Shown one piece after another: positions 24,501 to 33,282 of a DNA stretch of 46,605 nt. Source of the DNA: Oscillospiraceae bacterium (lineage in GTDB: Bacteria; Bacillota; Clostridia; Oscillospirales; Oscillospiraceae); NCBI GenBank assembly GCA_031262065.1, contig JAISIK010000005.1:1-46605 (forward strand), read 5' to 3'. Position numbers and translations under genes: made by a program. Under the pieces are notes generated by a model. That model was not told the DNA's origin. It worked only from the letters and a program-made list of their open reading frames with translations, and did no database searches. Numbering within the stretch: position 1 is the first letter of the stretch; every line of letters begins with the position of its first letter.

Positions 24501-24534
24501 GAGCAGCTGCATCCGTTTTCGGGTGCAGCTGCTC
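24501..24534 (-). terminator. hairpin after the ABC exporter pair
   Basis: GAGCAGCTGCA and TGCAGCTGCTC form an 11-bp perfect stem, extended by CC/GG, 10 bp after the stop of the gene at 24545. It lacks a T-run on the minus strand, so it may stabilise the mRNA end instead of terminating. Confidence 0.5.
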
Positions 24535-24544
24535 TTTGCATGGT

Positions 24545-26299
24545 TCAAATTGCGTATTGGCTGGTATAGATTTTGTGATAAAATCCCTTGCGATTGAGCA
24601 GTTCTTGGTGCGTACCCTGCTCGACAATCCGCCCTTGGTCGAGAACCAAAATCAGATCCGAGTCGATAATCGTGGAAAGCCGATGGGCGATGACAAAGCA
24701 GGTGCGGTTTTTCATCAGGCGATCCATTGCCTTTTGCAGAAGGATTTCGGTGCGGGTATCGACGTTTGAGGTCGCCTCGTCTAAGATGAGCAGACGGCGG
24801 TCGCAAAGCATCGCGCGCGCGATGGTCAACAGCTGCTTCTGCCCGCCGGAGAGGGTGGTGGTATCGTCTCCGATGACCGTGTCGTAGCCGCCCGGAAGCG
24901 TGCGGATGAAGTGATCGCAGTAGGCGCGGTCGCAGGCTGCGATGATCTCCTCGCGGGTTGCATCGGGCTTGCCGTAGGCGACATTTTCGGCAATCGTGCC
25001 GCTAAAGAGCCACGCGTCTTGCAGAACCATGCCGAACTGCGCGCGCACCTCGTCGCGCGAAAGCGTGGAGCAGTCAACGCCGTCGATGCAAATTTTGCCG
25101 CTGTCGATATCATAAAAGCGCATGAGGAGGTTTACAATGGTGGTTTTGCCTGCGCCGGTCGGCCCGACAATGGCAATGCTCTGCCCCTGCTTAATCTCGA
25201 CATTCAAGTCTTGAATCAAGGGTTCTTTCTTGTTGTATGAAAAATCCACATGGGAAAACCGCACAGTGCCTTCGACCGCAGAGGGGAACTTCCCGTCAGG
25301 GGCAGGCTCGTCGGGCATATCGAGCAGAGAGAACACGCGCCTTGCAGCCGCCTTTGCATGCTGCATAGTGCCCAGCCCCTCCGCAATTTCCTCCAAGGGC
25401 GTGGCGAACTGCTTTGCGTAGAGAAGAATCGTGATAATCGCGCCGACTGAGGCGCTGCCGTCATTGAGAATCAGCCAACCGCCGATGAGGCAGATGGTGA
25501 TGTACGCCAGCGCATCTGTGAAGGTAATCAGCGGGCGCACGATCGACGACGTGAACACCGCCTTCGCGTGGGAGTCGCGCTGTTGCAGATTGACTGTGCG
25601 CAGTTTCTCCTGCGTATACGTCTCGAGGTTGTATGCCTTTGTCGTTGCGTGGTTGGTGTAGGATTCTTCGATAATCGCATTGAGCTGCCCCTGCTTCTCA
25701 AAGGAATCGTGGAAGTATTTTTCACTTCGCGCAGCCAGCAGAGACGACAGGAAAATGGAAATCGGCGTGAGAACCAGAACGATGATTGCCAGCCGCCAGT
25801 TTTCTGCAACCATCATAACCGCAATGGCGATAATGGTCAGAAAGCCGCTCATGAGAATGTCAATCATGCGGTGGATGTAGTTACCCATAGAAGACACGTC
25901 ATCAGTCATGCGCGAGAGCACATCACCGACGGAGGTTTGGTCAACATAGGACACCGGCAGCCGCTGAATCTTATCGGAGATACGAATGCGCAGGGCGCAG
26001 GTGAAGAAGCGGCTGACGGTATTGTTCAGCAGGTACATTTTCGCCCAGTTGAACACGCTGTGCAGCACGTAAACCGCAAGAAGCGCGCCGAGCCCGGGCA
26101 GAAGTTCGCCCAGCAAATCTCCCGTAAATGTGCCGTCCCAATAGATATAGAGCCGATCGATGAGGTTTCCGAGGAGTTTCGGTCCTGTTACCGCGCAGAG
26201 AATTACGCCGCAGCAGAGCAGGCAGGCAAGCGCCATCCCCTTCCAGATCGGTCGTGCCTCAAAGAAGAGGCGGATCATGATGCGTTCTTTCTTCTTCAT
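24545..26299 (-). CDS. heterodimeric ABC exporter subunit with consensus ATPase site
   Basis: 584 aa. The membrane domain (20-310) and ATPase domain (from ~345) are of the B/multidrug type. Walker A is GPTGAGKTT, the signature LSGGQKQL, Walker B LLILDEATSNVD with the catalytic Glu present, and the H-loop IAHRLSTI. Its start overlaps the stop of the upstream exporter gene by 4 bp, so the two are translationally coupled. It corresponds to the TM288/BmrD-like half of a heterodimer: it supplies the catalytic Glu and His while its partner lacks them. The substrate could be drugs, lipids or peptides and cannot be read from the sequence. Confidence 0.9.
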   Translation of the reverse strand: MKKKERIMIRLFFEARPIWKGMALACLLCCGVILCAVTGPKLLGNLIDRLYIYWDGTFTGDLLGELLPGLGALLAVYVLHSVFNWAKMYLLNNTVSRFFTCALRIRISDKIQRLPVSYVDQTSVGDVLSRMTDDVSSMGNYIHRMIDILMSGFLTIIAIAVMMVAENWRLAIIVLVLTPISIFLSSLLAARSEKYFHDSFEKQGQLNAIIEESYTNHATTKAYNLETYTQEKLRTVNLQQRDSHAKAVFTSSIVRPLITFTDALAYITICLIGGWLILNDGSASVGAIITILLYAKQFATPLEEIAEGLGTMQHAKAAARRVFSLLDMPDEPAPDGKFPSAVEGTVRFSHVDFSYNKKEPLIQDLNVEIKQGQSIAIVGPTGAGKTTIVNLLMRFYDIDSGKICIDGVDCSTLSRDEVRAQFGMVLQDAWLFSGTIAENVAYGKPDATREEIIAACDRAYCDHFIRTLPGGYDTVIGDDTTTLSGGQKQLLTIARAMLCDRRLLILDEATSNVDTRTEILLQKAMDRLMKNRTCFVIAHRLSTIIDSDLILVLDQGRIVEQGTHQELLNRKGFYHKIYTSQYAI

Positions 26300-28020
26300 T
26301 TCACGCCGCCTCCCGTCTGAGAGGCAAATATCTCTTGGTAAATCTTGCAGCGCGAGAGAAGCTGCTCGTGCTTGCCGAAATCGATAAGCCGCCCGTGATC
26401 CATAACGAAAATGCAGTCTGCGCTTATGGCGGAGGTGATGCGCTGGGTGACGACAATCTGCGTTTTCCCGGCGATTTTTTGGTTCAAGGCAGTACGCAGA
26501 TTCGCCTCGGTCAGGAAGTCCAGCGCAGAGAAGCTGTCGTCGAAAATATAGATGGGCGCCTCTTTGATGACTGCCCGCGCAATGGAAAGGCGCTGCTTCT
26601 GTCCGCCGGAGAGGTTTTTGCCCGCCTGCGTAATTTCGTGGGACAGACCGTCTGCGCTGCCTGCAACAAACTCTGCAAGCTGGCTGATTTGCATCGCTTC
26701 GGATATTTCCGCTTCCGTAGCGTCTTCCTTGCCCATGCGGATGTTCTCACCGATTGTGCCTGTGTAAATGGCGGAGCCTTGCAGGACGCTACTCATACAT
26801 TTGCGCAGGGTGAATTTGCTCAGTTCGCCGATGGACACCCCGTCGAGCAGAATATCACCCTGCGTAGGTGCGCGGAAGCCGAGCAGCAGGGAGATTAAGG
26901 TGCTCTTGCCGCTTCCCGTGCCGCCGATGATGGAGACCTTCTGCCCGGGCTTAATATGTAAGCTGATGTTATCCAGCGCGTTTTCCGCGCCGCCGTAGGA
27001 GAAGCTGACATTCTCAAAGCGGATATCGCCGCTGAGCGTCATGGTTTTGCCCTTCGTGGGGTCTGCCGTGCCCTCCGCCGTAAGCACCTCGCCGATGCGA
27101 TCGCTTGCAACAACGGCATGCGGGTACATCACGAAGGCGAACGACGCCATGATGATGCCGCTCATAACCATGGTGATATACTGGATGATTGCGAAAATAT
27201 CCCCCGCGCTGACAGCATTTGCGCTGTTGACCATGCGCCAGCCGCCCAAATATACCACCACAAGAATCGAGAGATTCAGCAGCAGCATCGCCAGGGGCGT
27301 AATCAGCCCGGCGGTGACGTTACTCTTGATGATGTAACGCGCCATCACGTGCGTGGCGTCTGCAATGCGCGCATGCTCATGCGGTTCTGAGTGGAAGGCG
27401 CGAATCACGCGAATGCCGCGCAGACGCTCGCGCATGATGCTGTTCTGCTTGTCGATATAGAGATCCGATTCTTTCCACAGCGGGCGCACGCGCTTTGAGA
27501 GGTAAAACACCGTTACCAGCAACAGCGGTATCGTCACAAGGAAAAGAACAGAAAGCGGAACGTCCTTACGCATCGAAAGAACCAGCCCGCCGATGAACAG
27601 CATCGGAATTGTGGCAACCGTGCCGCAGAGCATCGAGGCGACCCACGAAACCGTGCCCACATCGTGCGTAGAGCGCGTGACAAGCGCGCCCGTGCCGAGC
27701 TTGCTGAATTCTTCGACGGATAAGGTATTGACTTTGCGAAACACATCTGCGCGTAAGTCCGCGCAGAAGTTTGCCACGACCTTGGTCGAGAGCTTTGTAC
27801 CGAGTAAGATGCAGCCCAAACTCACGGCAGCAACTGCAAGCATTTGGATGCAGCTCTGCAGAATATAGGAAAATTCGCCGCCCTGTTTCAGACCGTTGTT
27901 TAAGATATCCGACATAATCGTCGGAAGGAGTAAATCGCAGAAGGTCGATAGCGACACCAAAAGCGCTGCCGCAATCAGATGACCTATGTACGGTTTCAGA
28001 TAATATAGTATTCTTTTCAT
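26296..28020 (-). CDS. heterodimeric ABC exporter subunit with degenerate ATPase site
   Basis: 574 aa from the ATG at 28020 (AGAGGA upstream); the track ORF adds 24 unlikely residues. The membrane domain begins LKPYIGHLIAAALLVSLST. Walker A GGTGSGKST and signature LSGGQKQR are intact, but Walker B ends FDDSFSALD, with Asp in place of the catalytic Glu, and the H-loop is VTQRI, with Gln in place of His. Both changes are the hallmark of the degenerate half of heterodimeric exporters such as TM287/288. It is the first gene of the pair. The upstream region has TGATAGAAT (about 28182-28174, minus), a possible extended -10. Confidence 0.9.
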   Translation of the reverse strand: MKRILYYLKPYIGHLIAAALLVSLSTFCDLLLPTIMSDILNNGLKQGGEFSYILQSCIQMLAVAAVSLGCILLGTKLSTKVVANFCADLRADVFRKVNTLSVEEFSKLGTGALVTRSTHDVGTVSWVASMLCGTVATIPMLFIGGLVLSMRKDVPLSVLFLVTIPLLLVTVFYLSKRVRPLWKESDLYIDKQNSIMRERLRGIRVIRAFHSEPHEHARIADATHVMARYIIKSNVTAGLITPLAMLLLNLSILVVVYLGGWRMVNSANAVSAGDIFAIIQYITMVMSGIIMASFAFVMYPHAVVASDRIGEVLTAEGTADPTKGKTMTLSGDIRFENVSFSYGGAENALDNISLHIKPGQKVSIIGGTGSGKSTLISLLLGFRAPTQGDILLDGVSIGELSKFTLRKCMSSVLQGSAIYTGTIGENIRMGKEDATEAEISEAMQISQLAEFVAGSADGLSHEITQAGKNLSGGQKQRLSIARAVIKEAPIYIFDDSFSALDFLTEANLRTALNQKIAGKTQIVVTQRITSAISADCIFVMDHGRLIDFGKHEQLLSRCKIYQEIFASQTGGGVK

Positions 28021-28310
28021 TTTTTCCTCTAAGATCGTTGACCGCATCGCGCAAACGCGCTGCGGTACGTGGGCATCGTGAAAAACCACCACTTTTTCAC
28101 GCGCTAACGTGCGGCGCTACACCCGCCGACGCAAGCAGGACAGAAGCCGTTCCCCCGCGACTTCACAAAGAGTATTCTATCACAGAATCAAGAAATTGGA
28201 AGCGGCTTTGCAAAAATCCTGTACTTTTCTTTGCATCTGCAGTATAATGAGAGGGCAGTTGTGCGCCTATGGCGCACAATTTGGGTATTTGTAGGAGAAG
28301 GGGACAAACT
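28021..28310. other. divergent intergenic region
   Basis: 290 bp between the ABC pair (minus) and the CDF gene (plus). It has a GTGAAAAA-CCACCAC-TTTTTCAC hairpin (28078-28100), a possible minus-strand extended -10 (28174-28179) and a plus-strand TATAAT at 28243-28248 whose -35 is poor. No gene is seen. Confidence 0.5.
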
Positions 28311-29480
28311 ATGACCGAATTCTTACTGCGCCGCTTTGTAAAAAACTATAAGGACGTCGACGACCCGAAGGTGCGCGGGCGCTACGGCAAGCTCGCGGGA
28401 CTTGCGGGGATGCTGTGCAATCTTCTGCTCTTTGCAGGGAAGCTGTTTGCGGGCATTTTGTCGGGTTCTGTTGCAATCACCGCCGACGCGGTGAACAATC
28501 TTTCGGACGCCGCTTCTTCGCTGGTGACGCTCATAGGCTTTCGCTTGGCAAGCCGCCCCGCAGACGATGCGCATCCCTTCGGGCATGCTCGCATTGAGTA
28601 CATAACGGGGCTGGCGGTGGCTGCGCTGATTCTTTTAATCGGCGCAGAGTTGGTAAAGACCTCCTTCCAGAAAATCCTCGCGCCAATCTCCGTGGAGTTG
28701 GGAACGCTCACACTTGTGATTTTGCTCGTTTCGATTTTTGCAAAGCTCGCGATGGCAGTGTTTTTCCGCAATTTGGGCAGGCGCATTGCCTCCTCCGCCC
28801 TTGCTGCAACGGCAACCGACAGCCGCAACGACGTCATATCCACCCTTGCGGTGCTTCTTGCAAGCGCAGCGGGGCAGTTCTTCGGCTGGCGGATCGACGG
28901 CTGGGTGGGTATGCTTGTGGCGCTGTTTATCCTCTATTCGGGAGTCGGTATTGCCAAAGAAACCGTCGGTCCGCTTCTGGGGCAGCCCGCAGACGCGGAG
29001 CTGGTGCGCAGTATCCGTTCGCTCATTCTCTCCCATAAGAAGATTCTCGGCGTGCATGACCTCATGGTGCATGATTACGGTCCGGGGCAGCGTTTTGCGT
29101 CGGTGCATGCCGAGATGGATATGCGGGAAGACCCCATGCGCTGCCATGATATCATCGACGATATCGAACGCGACTGCAAGCGGGACTTGCGGGTGCATTT
29201 GGTGATTCACTACGACCCCATTGTTACCAACGACGAGGAGCTGAACCATATGCGCAAGCTGGTCGAGCAGGAGATTCATGCCATCGACCCGCTCCTGAGC
29301 ACCCATGATTTTCGCATGGTGCGCGGCCCGCAGCATACGAACCTGATTTTCGATGTGGTCATTCCCTTCGGCATGGCGCAGAAGCAGCAAGAGCTACAGC
29401 GGCGCATTGACGAACGGGTGCAGTTTGAAGACAGCAAGTACTATACGGTCATCACCTTCGACGAAGCGCCATCGCCATAA
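28311..29480 (+). CDS. cation diffusion facilitator (CDF) metal efflux protein
   Basis: 389 aa from the ATG at 28311 behind AGGAGAAGGGG. Six transmembrane segments lie between about 30 and 210. The metal site is in AITADAVNNLSDAASS (helix 2, D-x-x-x-D) and TATDSRNDVIST (helix 5, also D-x-x-x-D). DAHPFGHARIEYI is the typical cytoplasmic loop. The long C-terminal part (about 215-389) has the cytoplasmic metallochaperone-like fold (HDLMVHDYGPGQRFASVHAEMD, in two parts) plus an extension with an extra His-containing module. Such proteins export Zn, Mn, Fe or Co in exchange for protons; the DNxxD-type helix 2 hints at Mn or Fe, but this is not decisive. Confidence 0.92.
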   Translation: MTEFLLRRFVKNYKDVDDPKVRGRYGKLAGLAGMLCNLLLFAGKLFAGILSGSVAITADAVNNLSDAASSLVTLIGFRLASRPADDAHPFGHARIEYITGLAVAALILLIGAELVKTSFQKILAPISVELGTLTLVILLVSIFAKLAMAVFFRNLGRRIASSALAATATDSRNDVISTLAVLLASAAGQFFGWRIDGWVGMLVALFILYSGVGIAKETVGPLLGQPADAELVRSIRSLILSHKKILGVHDLMVHDYGPGQRFASVHAEMDMREDPMRCHDIIDDIERDCKRDLRVHLVIHYDPIVTNDEELNHMRKLVEQEIHAIDPLLSTHDFRMVRGPQHTNLIFDVVIPFGMAQKQQELQRRIDERVQFEDSKYYTVITFDEAPSP

Positions 29481-29719
29481 TATTACCCCTCGCCCGATAC
29501 CGCAAGCAACACGTGGTTGTGTTCTGCGTAGAGCGGTTGATTTGGGCATAGGCATACGGTTGTGAATTTTCTGTTGCCACGGCAATTTTGGCTTTTTTTA
29601 TGCGATTTGCTGTGGTATACTTAGGAGAAACAACGGACGAATCGCTCCAAAATATGGGCGTCCGACACGAAATTTAACGATAACTCGCCGCACACCCGCG
29701 GCGGAAAGGTCTTACAAAT
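29481..29719 (+). promoter_or_regulatory. intergenic region with likely secA operon promoter
   Basis: 239 bp without a gene. A TATACT at 29616-29621 is a good -10, but the -35 at 17-bp spacing is only a T-tract. GCCACGGCAATTTTGGC followed by seven T (about 29577-29600) may end the CDF transcript. Confidence 0.4.
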
Positions 29720-32458
29720 ATGGGAATTTTCAACAAGCTCTTCAAATCGCAGTCCGAGCGGGAGGTCAAGAAGATAATGCCGCTTGTGGACAGCATCGAG
29801 GCACTTGCCCCGCAAATCGCAAAGCTGACCGACGAGCAGCTGCGCGAAAAAACGACGGAGTTTCAGCAGCGCTATCTCGGCGGGCAGACGCTCGAAGAGC
29901 TGCTCCCGGAGGCGTTTGCCGTGTGCCGCGAGGCTTCCGAGCGTGTGCTGGGCATGCGCCCGTACCGCGTGCAATTAATCGGCGGCATTGTGCTGCACCA
30001 AGGACGCATTGCGGAAATGAAGACCGGCGAAGGCAAAACCCTCGTTGCCATTTTGCCCGCCTACCTCAACGCGCTCACCGGCAAGGGCGTGCATATTGTC
30101 ACGGTCAATGACTACCTTGCCAAGCGCGACTCTGAGTGGATGGGCAAGGTTTATCGTTTCCTCGGGCTGGAAGTGGGCTTAATTATCCACGATCTTTCGC
30201 CGGAGGAGCGGCGCAGCGCGTATCTTGCGGATATTACCTACTGCACGAATAACGAGCTGGGCTTTGATTATCTGCGCGACAATATGGCGCTATATAAAAG
30301 AGATATGGTGCAGCGCGGGCACAGCTTCGTAATTGTTGACGAGGTAGACTCCATTTTGATTGACGAGGCGCGTACGCCGCTCATTATCTCCGGTAAGGGC
30401 GAGGAATCAACCAAACTTTACGAGATGGCGGACATGCTGGTCTCGAGCTTCCGCAAGCGCGTTTTCGCCACCACCGACGAAAAAGAGATTCAGGACGATC
30501 TGGATTGCGACTACTATATCGACGAAAAATCCCGCACCGCCTCGCTGACTGCGGCGGGCATCGAAAAGGCGGAAAAATTCTTCAATGTGGAAAACCTTGC
30601 GGATGTGGAGAATACCACCCTTTCGCATCATATCAATCAGGCAATGCGCGCGCGCGGCGTGATGAAGCGCGATATTGACTACGTCGTCAAGGACGAGCAG
30701 GTCATTATCGTCGATGAGTTCACGGGTCGTCTGATGTACGGCAGGCGCTATAACGAGGGTCTGCATCAGGCAATTGAGGCAAAAGAGGGCGTGTCCGTTG
30801 CCAGCGAGAGCAAAACCCTCGCAACCATCACCTTCCAGAATCTCTTCCGTCTGTACGACAAACTTTCGGGCATGACGGGCACGGCTTTAACAGAGGCGGA
30901 GGAATTTTCCGCCATCTACAAGCTGGATATTGTCGAAATTCCGACCAACAGACCGGTGGTGCGTATCGACAACAACGACCTTGTCTATAAATCCGAGCAG
31001 GGCAAATACCGCGCGGTCATCCAAAATATTAAGGCATGCCACGAAAAGGGGCAGCCTGTGCTGGTGGGTACCATCTCTATCGAAAAGTCCGAGTTTTTGT
31101 CGAATCAGCTGCGGCGCGAAGGCGTGAAGCATACGGTTCTGAATGCAAAGCACCACGACAAAGAAGCGGAAATTGTTGCGCAGGCAGGTAAATTCGGCGC
31201 GGTGACCATTGCCACGAACATGGCAGGGCGCGGCACGGACATTATGCTCGGCGGCAACGCAGAATATATGGCATTGGCGGAGCTTCGCAAGAAAGAGCTT
31301 CCCGACGAGCTGCTTGCGGAGGCGAATTCCTACGCCGAGACGGACGATCCCGAAATTCTGGCAGTGCGCGAGGCTTACAAGCAAGCCTATGCCAAATACA
31401 AATTGCAGATTGAAGAAGAGGCTGCGCGTGTACGCGCTGCGGGCGGACTTTACATCATCGGCACGGAACGCCACGATGCACGCCGCATCGACAACCAGTT
31501 GCGCGGACGCGCAGGCAGACAGGGCGACCCCGGCGAATCGCTCTTCTACCTCTCCTTGGAAGATGAGGTTATGCGGCTGTTCGGCTCGGAGCGGGTTATC
31601 AGCATGATGAGCGCGCTGGGCATTGATGAAGACACGCCCATCGATGCGAAAATGCTCTCCAACGCCATTGAAAATGCGCAGAAGACGGTGGAAAGCCGCA
31701 ACTTCCAAGCGCGTAAAAACGTGCTCGAGTACGACGATGTGATGAACACCCAGCGCGAGGTCATTTATAATCAGCGTCAACAGGTGCTCAGCGGCGAAGA
31801 CCTGCGCCCGACCATCGACGCTATGATTAAGTATGTCATCGACAGCGAAGTCGAGGACGTCTACGGCGCGGCAGATACGCTGGAAAGCGCCGAGCAGGCT
31901 GCGCCGCTGCGGGAAAAATTCGAAGGCATTTACTTTGCCAAGGGCGCATTCCCCGTGGAGCAAAACACGCGTAAAGAGCAGGCAAAGCAGCTTCTTAGCG
32001 AGCTGTTCCAAGCGCGTTATACGCAGCGGGTGCAGGAATTCGGCGCAGAGCAGATGAGCGAGATTGAGCGCATTATCCTCCTGCGCGTGGTCGATGAATA
32101 CTGGATGGATCATATCGACGCAATGGACGACCTGAAGCAAGGCATCCGTCTGCGCGCCTACGGGCAAAGCGATCCCGTCGTCGCCTATAAGCGCGAGGGC
32201 TATACCATGTTCGAGGGCATGATTAACGCCATCCGCGAGGAAACAGTCAAGCGCTTGTATCTCTTCCGTCTGCGCACGAACGAGGAAGTTCGCCGCCAGA
32301 GCGTTGCCAAAATCACAGGCACAGGCGGCGGCTCGGACAAGACCGTCAAAAAGCAGCCCGTGCGCAAAACAAAGGTCGGGGCAAATTCCCCCTGTCCCTG
32401 CGGAAGCGGCAAGAAGTATAAGAACTGCTGCCGCGAGAAAGACGAAGCTGCGAAATGA
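29720..32458 (+). CDS. secA: preprotein translocase ATPase SecA
   Basis: 912 aa. The motor that drives secretory proteins through SecYEG at the membrane. DEAD-type motor motifs are visible: Walker A MKTGEGKTL (~100), VNDYLAKRDSEWM, Walker B IVDEVDSILIDEARTPLIISG (in two parts, ~205), the TNMAGRGTDI motif (~495) and the arginine-finger region QLRGRAGRQGDPG. The cross-linking domain (~225-365) and helical scaffold are present. The C-terminus carries the zinc-binding SecB/ribosome-contact motif CPCGSGKKYKNCC. It is full-length canonical SecA1. It heads a five-gene plus-strand operon, and the next start overlaps its stop by 4 bp. Confidence 0.98.
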   Translation: MGIFNKLFKSQSEREVKKIMPLVDSIEALAPQIAKLTDEQLREKTTEFQQRYLGGQTLEELLPEAFAVCREASERVLGMRPYRVQLIGGIVLHQGRIAEMKTGEGKTLVAILPAYLNALTGKGVHIVTVNDYLAKRDSEWMGKVYRFLGLEVGLIIHDLSPEERRSAYLADITYCTNNELGFDYLRDNMALYKRDMVQRGHSFVIVDEVDSILIDEARTPLIISGKGEESTKLYEMADMLVSSFRKRVFATTDEKEIQDDLDCDYYIDEKSRTASLTAAGIEKAEKFFNVENLADVENTTLSHHINQAMRARGVMKRDIDYVVKDEQVIIVDEFTGRLMYGRRYNEGLHQAIEAKEGVSVASESKTLATITFQNLFRLYDKLSGMTGTALTEAEEFSAIYKLDIVEIPTNRPVVRIDNNDLVYKSEQGKYRAVIQNIKACHEKGQPVLVGTISIEKSEFLSNQLRREGVKHTVLNAKHHDKEAEIVAQAGKFGAVTIATNMAGRGTDIMLGGNAEYMALAELRKKELPDELLAEANSYAETDDPEILAVREAYKQAYAKYKLQIEEEAARVRAAGGLYIIGTERHDARRIDNQLRGRAGRQGDPGESLFYLSLEDEVMRLFGSERVISMMSALGIDEDTPIDAKMLSNAIENAQKTVESRNFQARKNVLEYDDVMNTQREVIYNQRQQVLSGEDLRPTIDAMIKYVIDSEVEDVYGAADTLESAEQAAPLREKFEGIYFAKGAFPVEQNTRKEQAKQLLSELFQARYTQRVQEFGAEQMSEIERIILLRVVDEYWMDHIDAMDDLKQGIRLRAYGQSDPVVAYKREGYTMFEGMINAIREETVKRLYLFRLRTNEEVRRQSVAKITGTGGGSDKTVKKQPVRKTKVGANSPCPCGSGKKYKNCCREKDEAAK

Positions 32459-33282
32459 GTTTTTATGTAAACCGAAAGGGCGACTTGGAATATCTCACAG
32501 CCGATACTTTGGCGGGCACGGCGCACTGCTTTTCCACCCGCTTCGGCGGTGTGAGCGAGGGCATGCTGTCGAGCCTGAACCTCGGCGTTCACCGTGGGGA
32601 TCGCCCCTGCAATGTGCTGGAAAACTATCGCCGCTTAGGCGCTGCCGTGGGATTTTCCCTGCACGACACGGTTTTTACCAAGCAGGTGCATTCGGCGGTG
32701 ATTGCCCACGTCGGGCGCGGCGAACGAGGCAGAGGCTTGATATTGCCGGTTGAAGAGCCTTGCGACGGTCTGATTACCAACGAACCGGGCGTTGCCCTGA
32801 CGGTTTTCTCGGCGGACTGCACGCCGATACTGCTCTACGACCCGATTGCCCGCGCAATCGGCGCTGTCCACGCAGGCTGGCGCGGCACTGCTGCGGGCAT
32901 TGCCGCAGTTGCGGTAAGCAAGATGCGCGAAGCCTTCGGCTGCAAAGAGGAGAATCTGCGCGCAGCAATCGGTCCGTGCATTTCGCAGTGCTGCTTTGAA
33001 ACGAGCGCCGATGTGCCGCGCGCCATGCTTGATGTCTTGGGAAGCGACGCGCAGCCTGCGATTCGCCCTTCCGGCGAAAAGGCGGATAAATTTTATGTAA
33101 ACCTAAAACTACTCAATGAACTTTGGCTGCGCCGCGCGGGCGTAGGGCAAATTGCAATCAGCGAAGACTGCACAGCTTGCCAGCCCACGCGCTTTTGGTC
33201 GCACCGTGTGGTGGGCAACAAGCGCGGCTCACTGGCTGCGGTAATTATGCTGAAGGACGAACGCTCAGGGGGTGCGATGTGA
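32455..33282 (+). CDS. YfiH/PgeF-type multicopper-like protein (peptidoglycan editing / purine nucleoside phosphorylase family)
   Basis: 275 aa. The family is recognised by TRFGGVSEGMLSSLNLG, a His in KQVHSAVI, FSADCTPILLYDP and AIGAVHAGWRGTAAGI, then AIGPCISQCCFET. These His and Cys residues form the Zn site (HxxH-type). Members have been described as laccases, purine nucleoside phosphorylases and as PgeF, which prevents misincorporation into peptidoglycan stem peptides; which applies here is open. The ATG overlaps the secA stop (ATGA). The location next to FemAB and racemase genes would suit a wall-editing role. Confidence 0.9.
   Translation: MSFYVNRKGDLEYLTADTLAGTAHCFSTRFGGVSEGMLSSLNLGVHRGDRPCNVLENYRRLGAAVGFSLHDTVFTKQVHSAVIAHVGRGERGRGLILPVEEPCDGLITNEPGVALTVFSADCTPILLYDPIARAIGAVHAGWRGTAAGIAAVAVSKMREAFGCKEENLRAAIGPCISQCCFETSADVPRAMLDVLGSDAQPAIRPSGEKADKFYVNLKLLNELWLRRAGVGQIAISEDCTACQPTRFWSHRVVGNKRGSLAAVIMLKDERSGGAM

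Noticed and set aside
22674-29390. Antisense ORFs opposite the ABC exporters and the CDF gene
   Set aside because: They have atypical amino-acid composition rich in His, Arg and Gln, as expected for antisense frames; the opposite strand has clear families.
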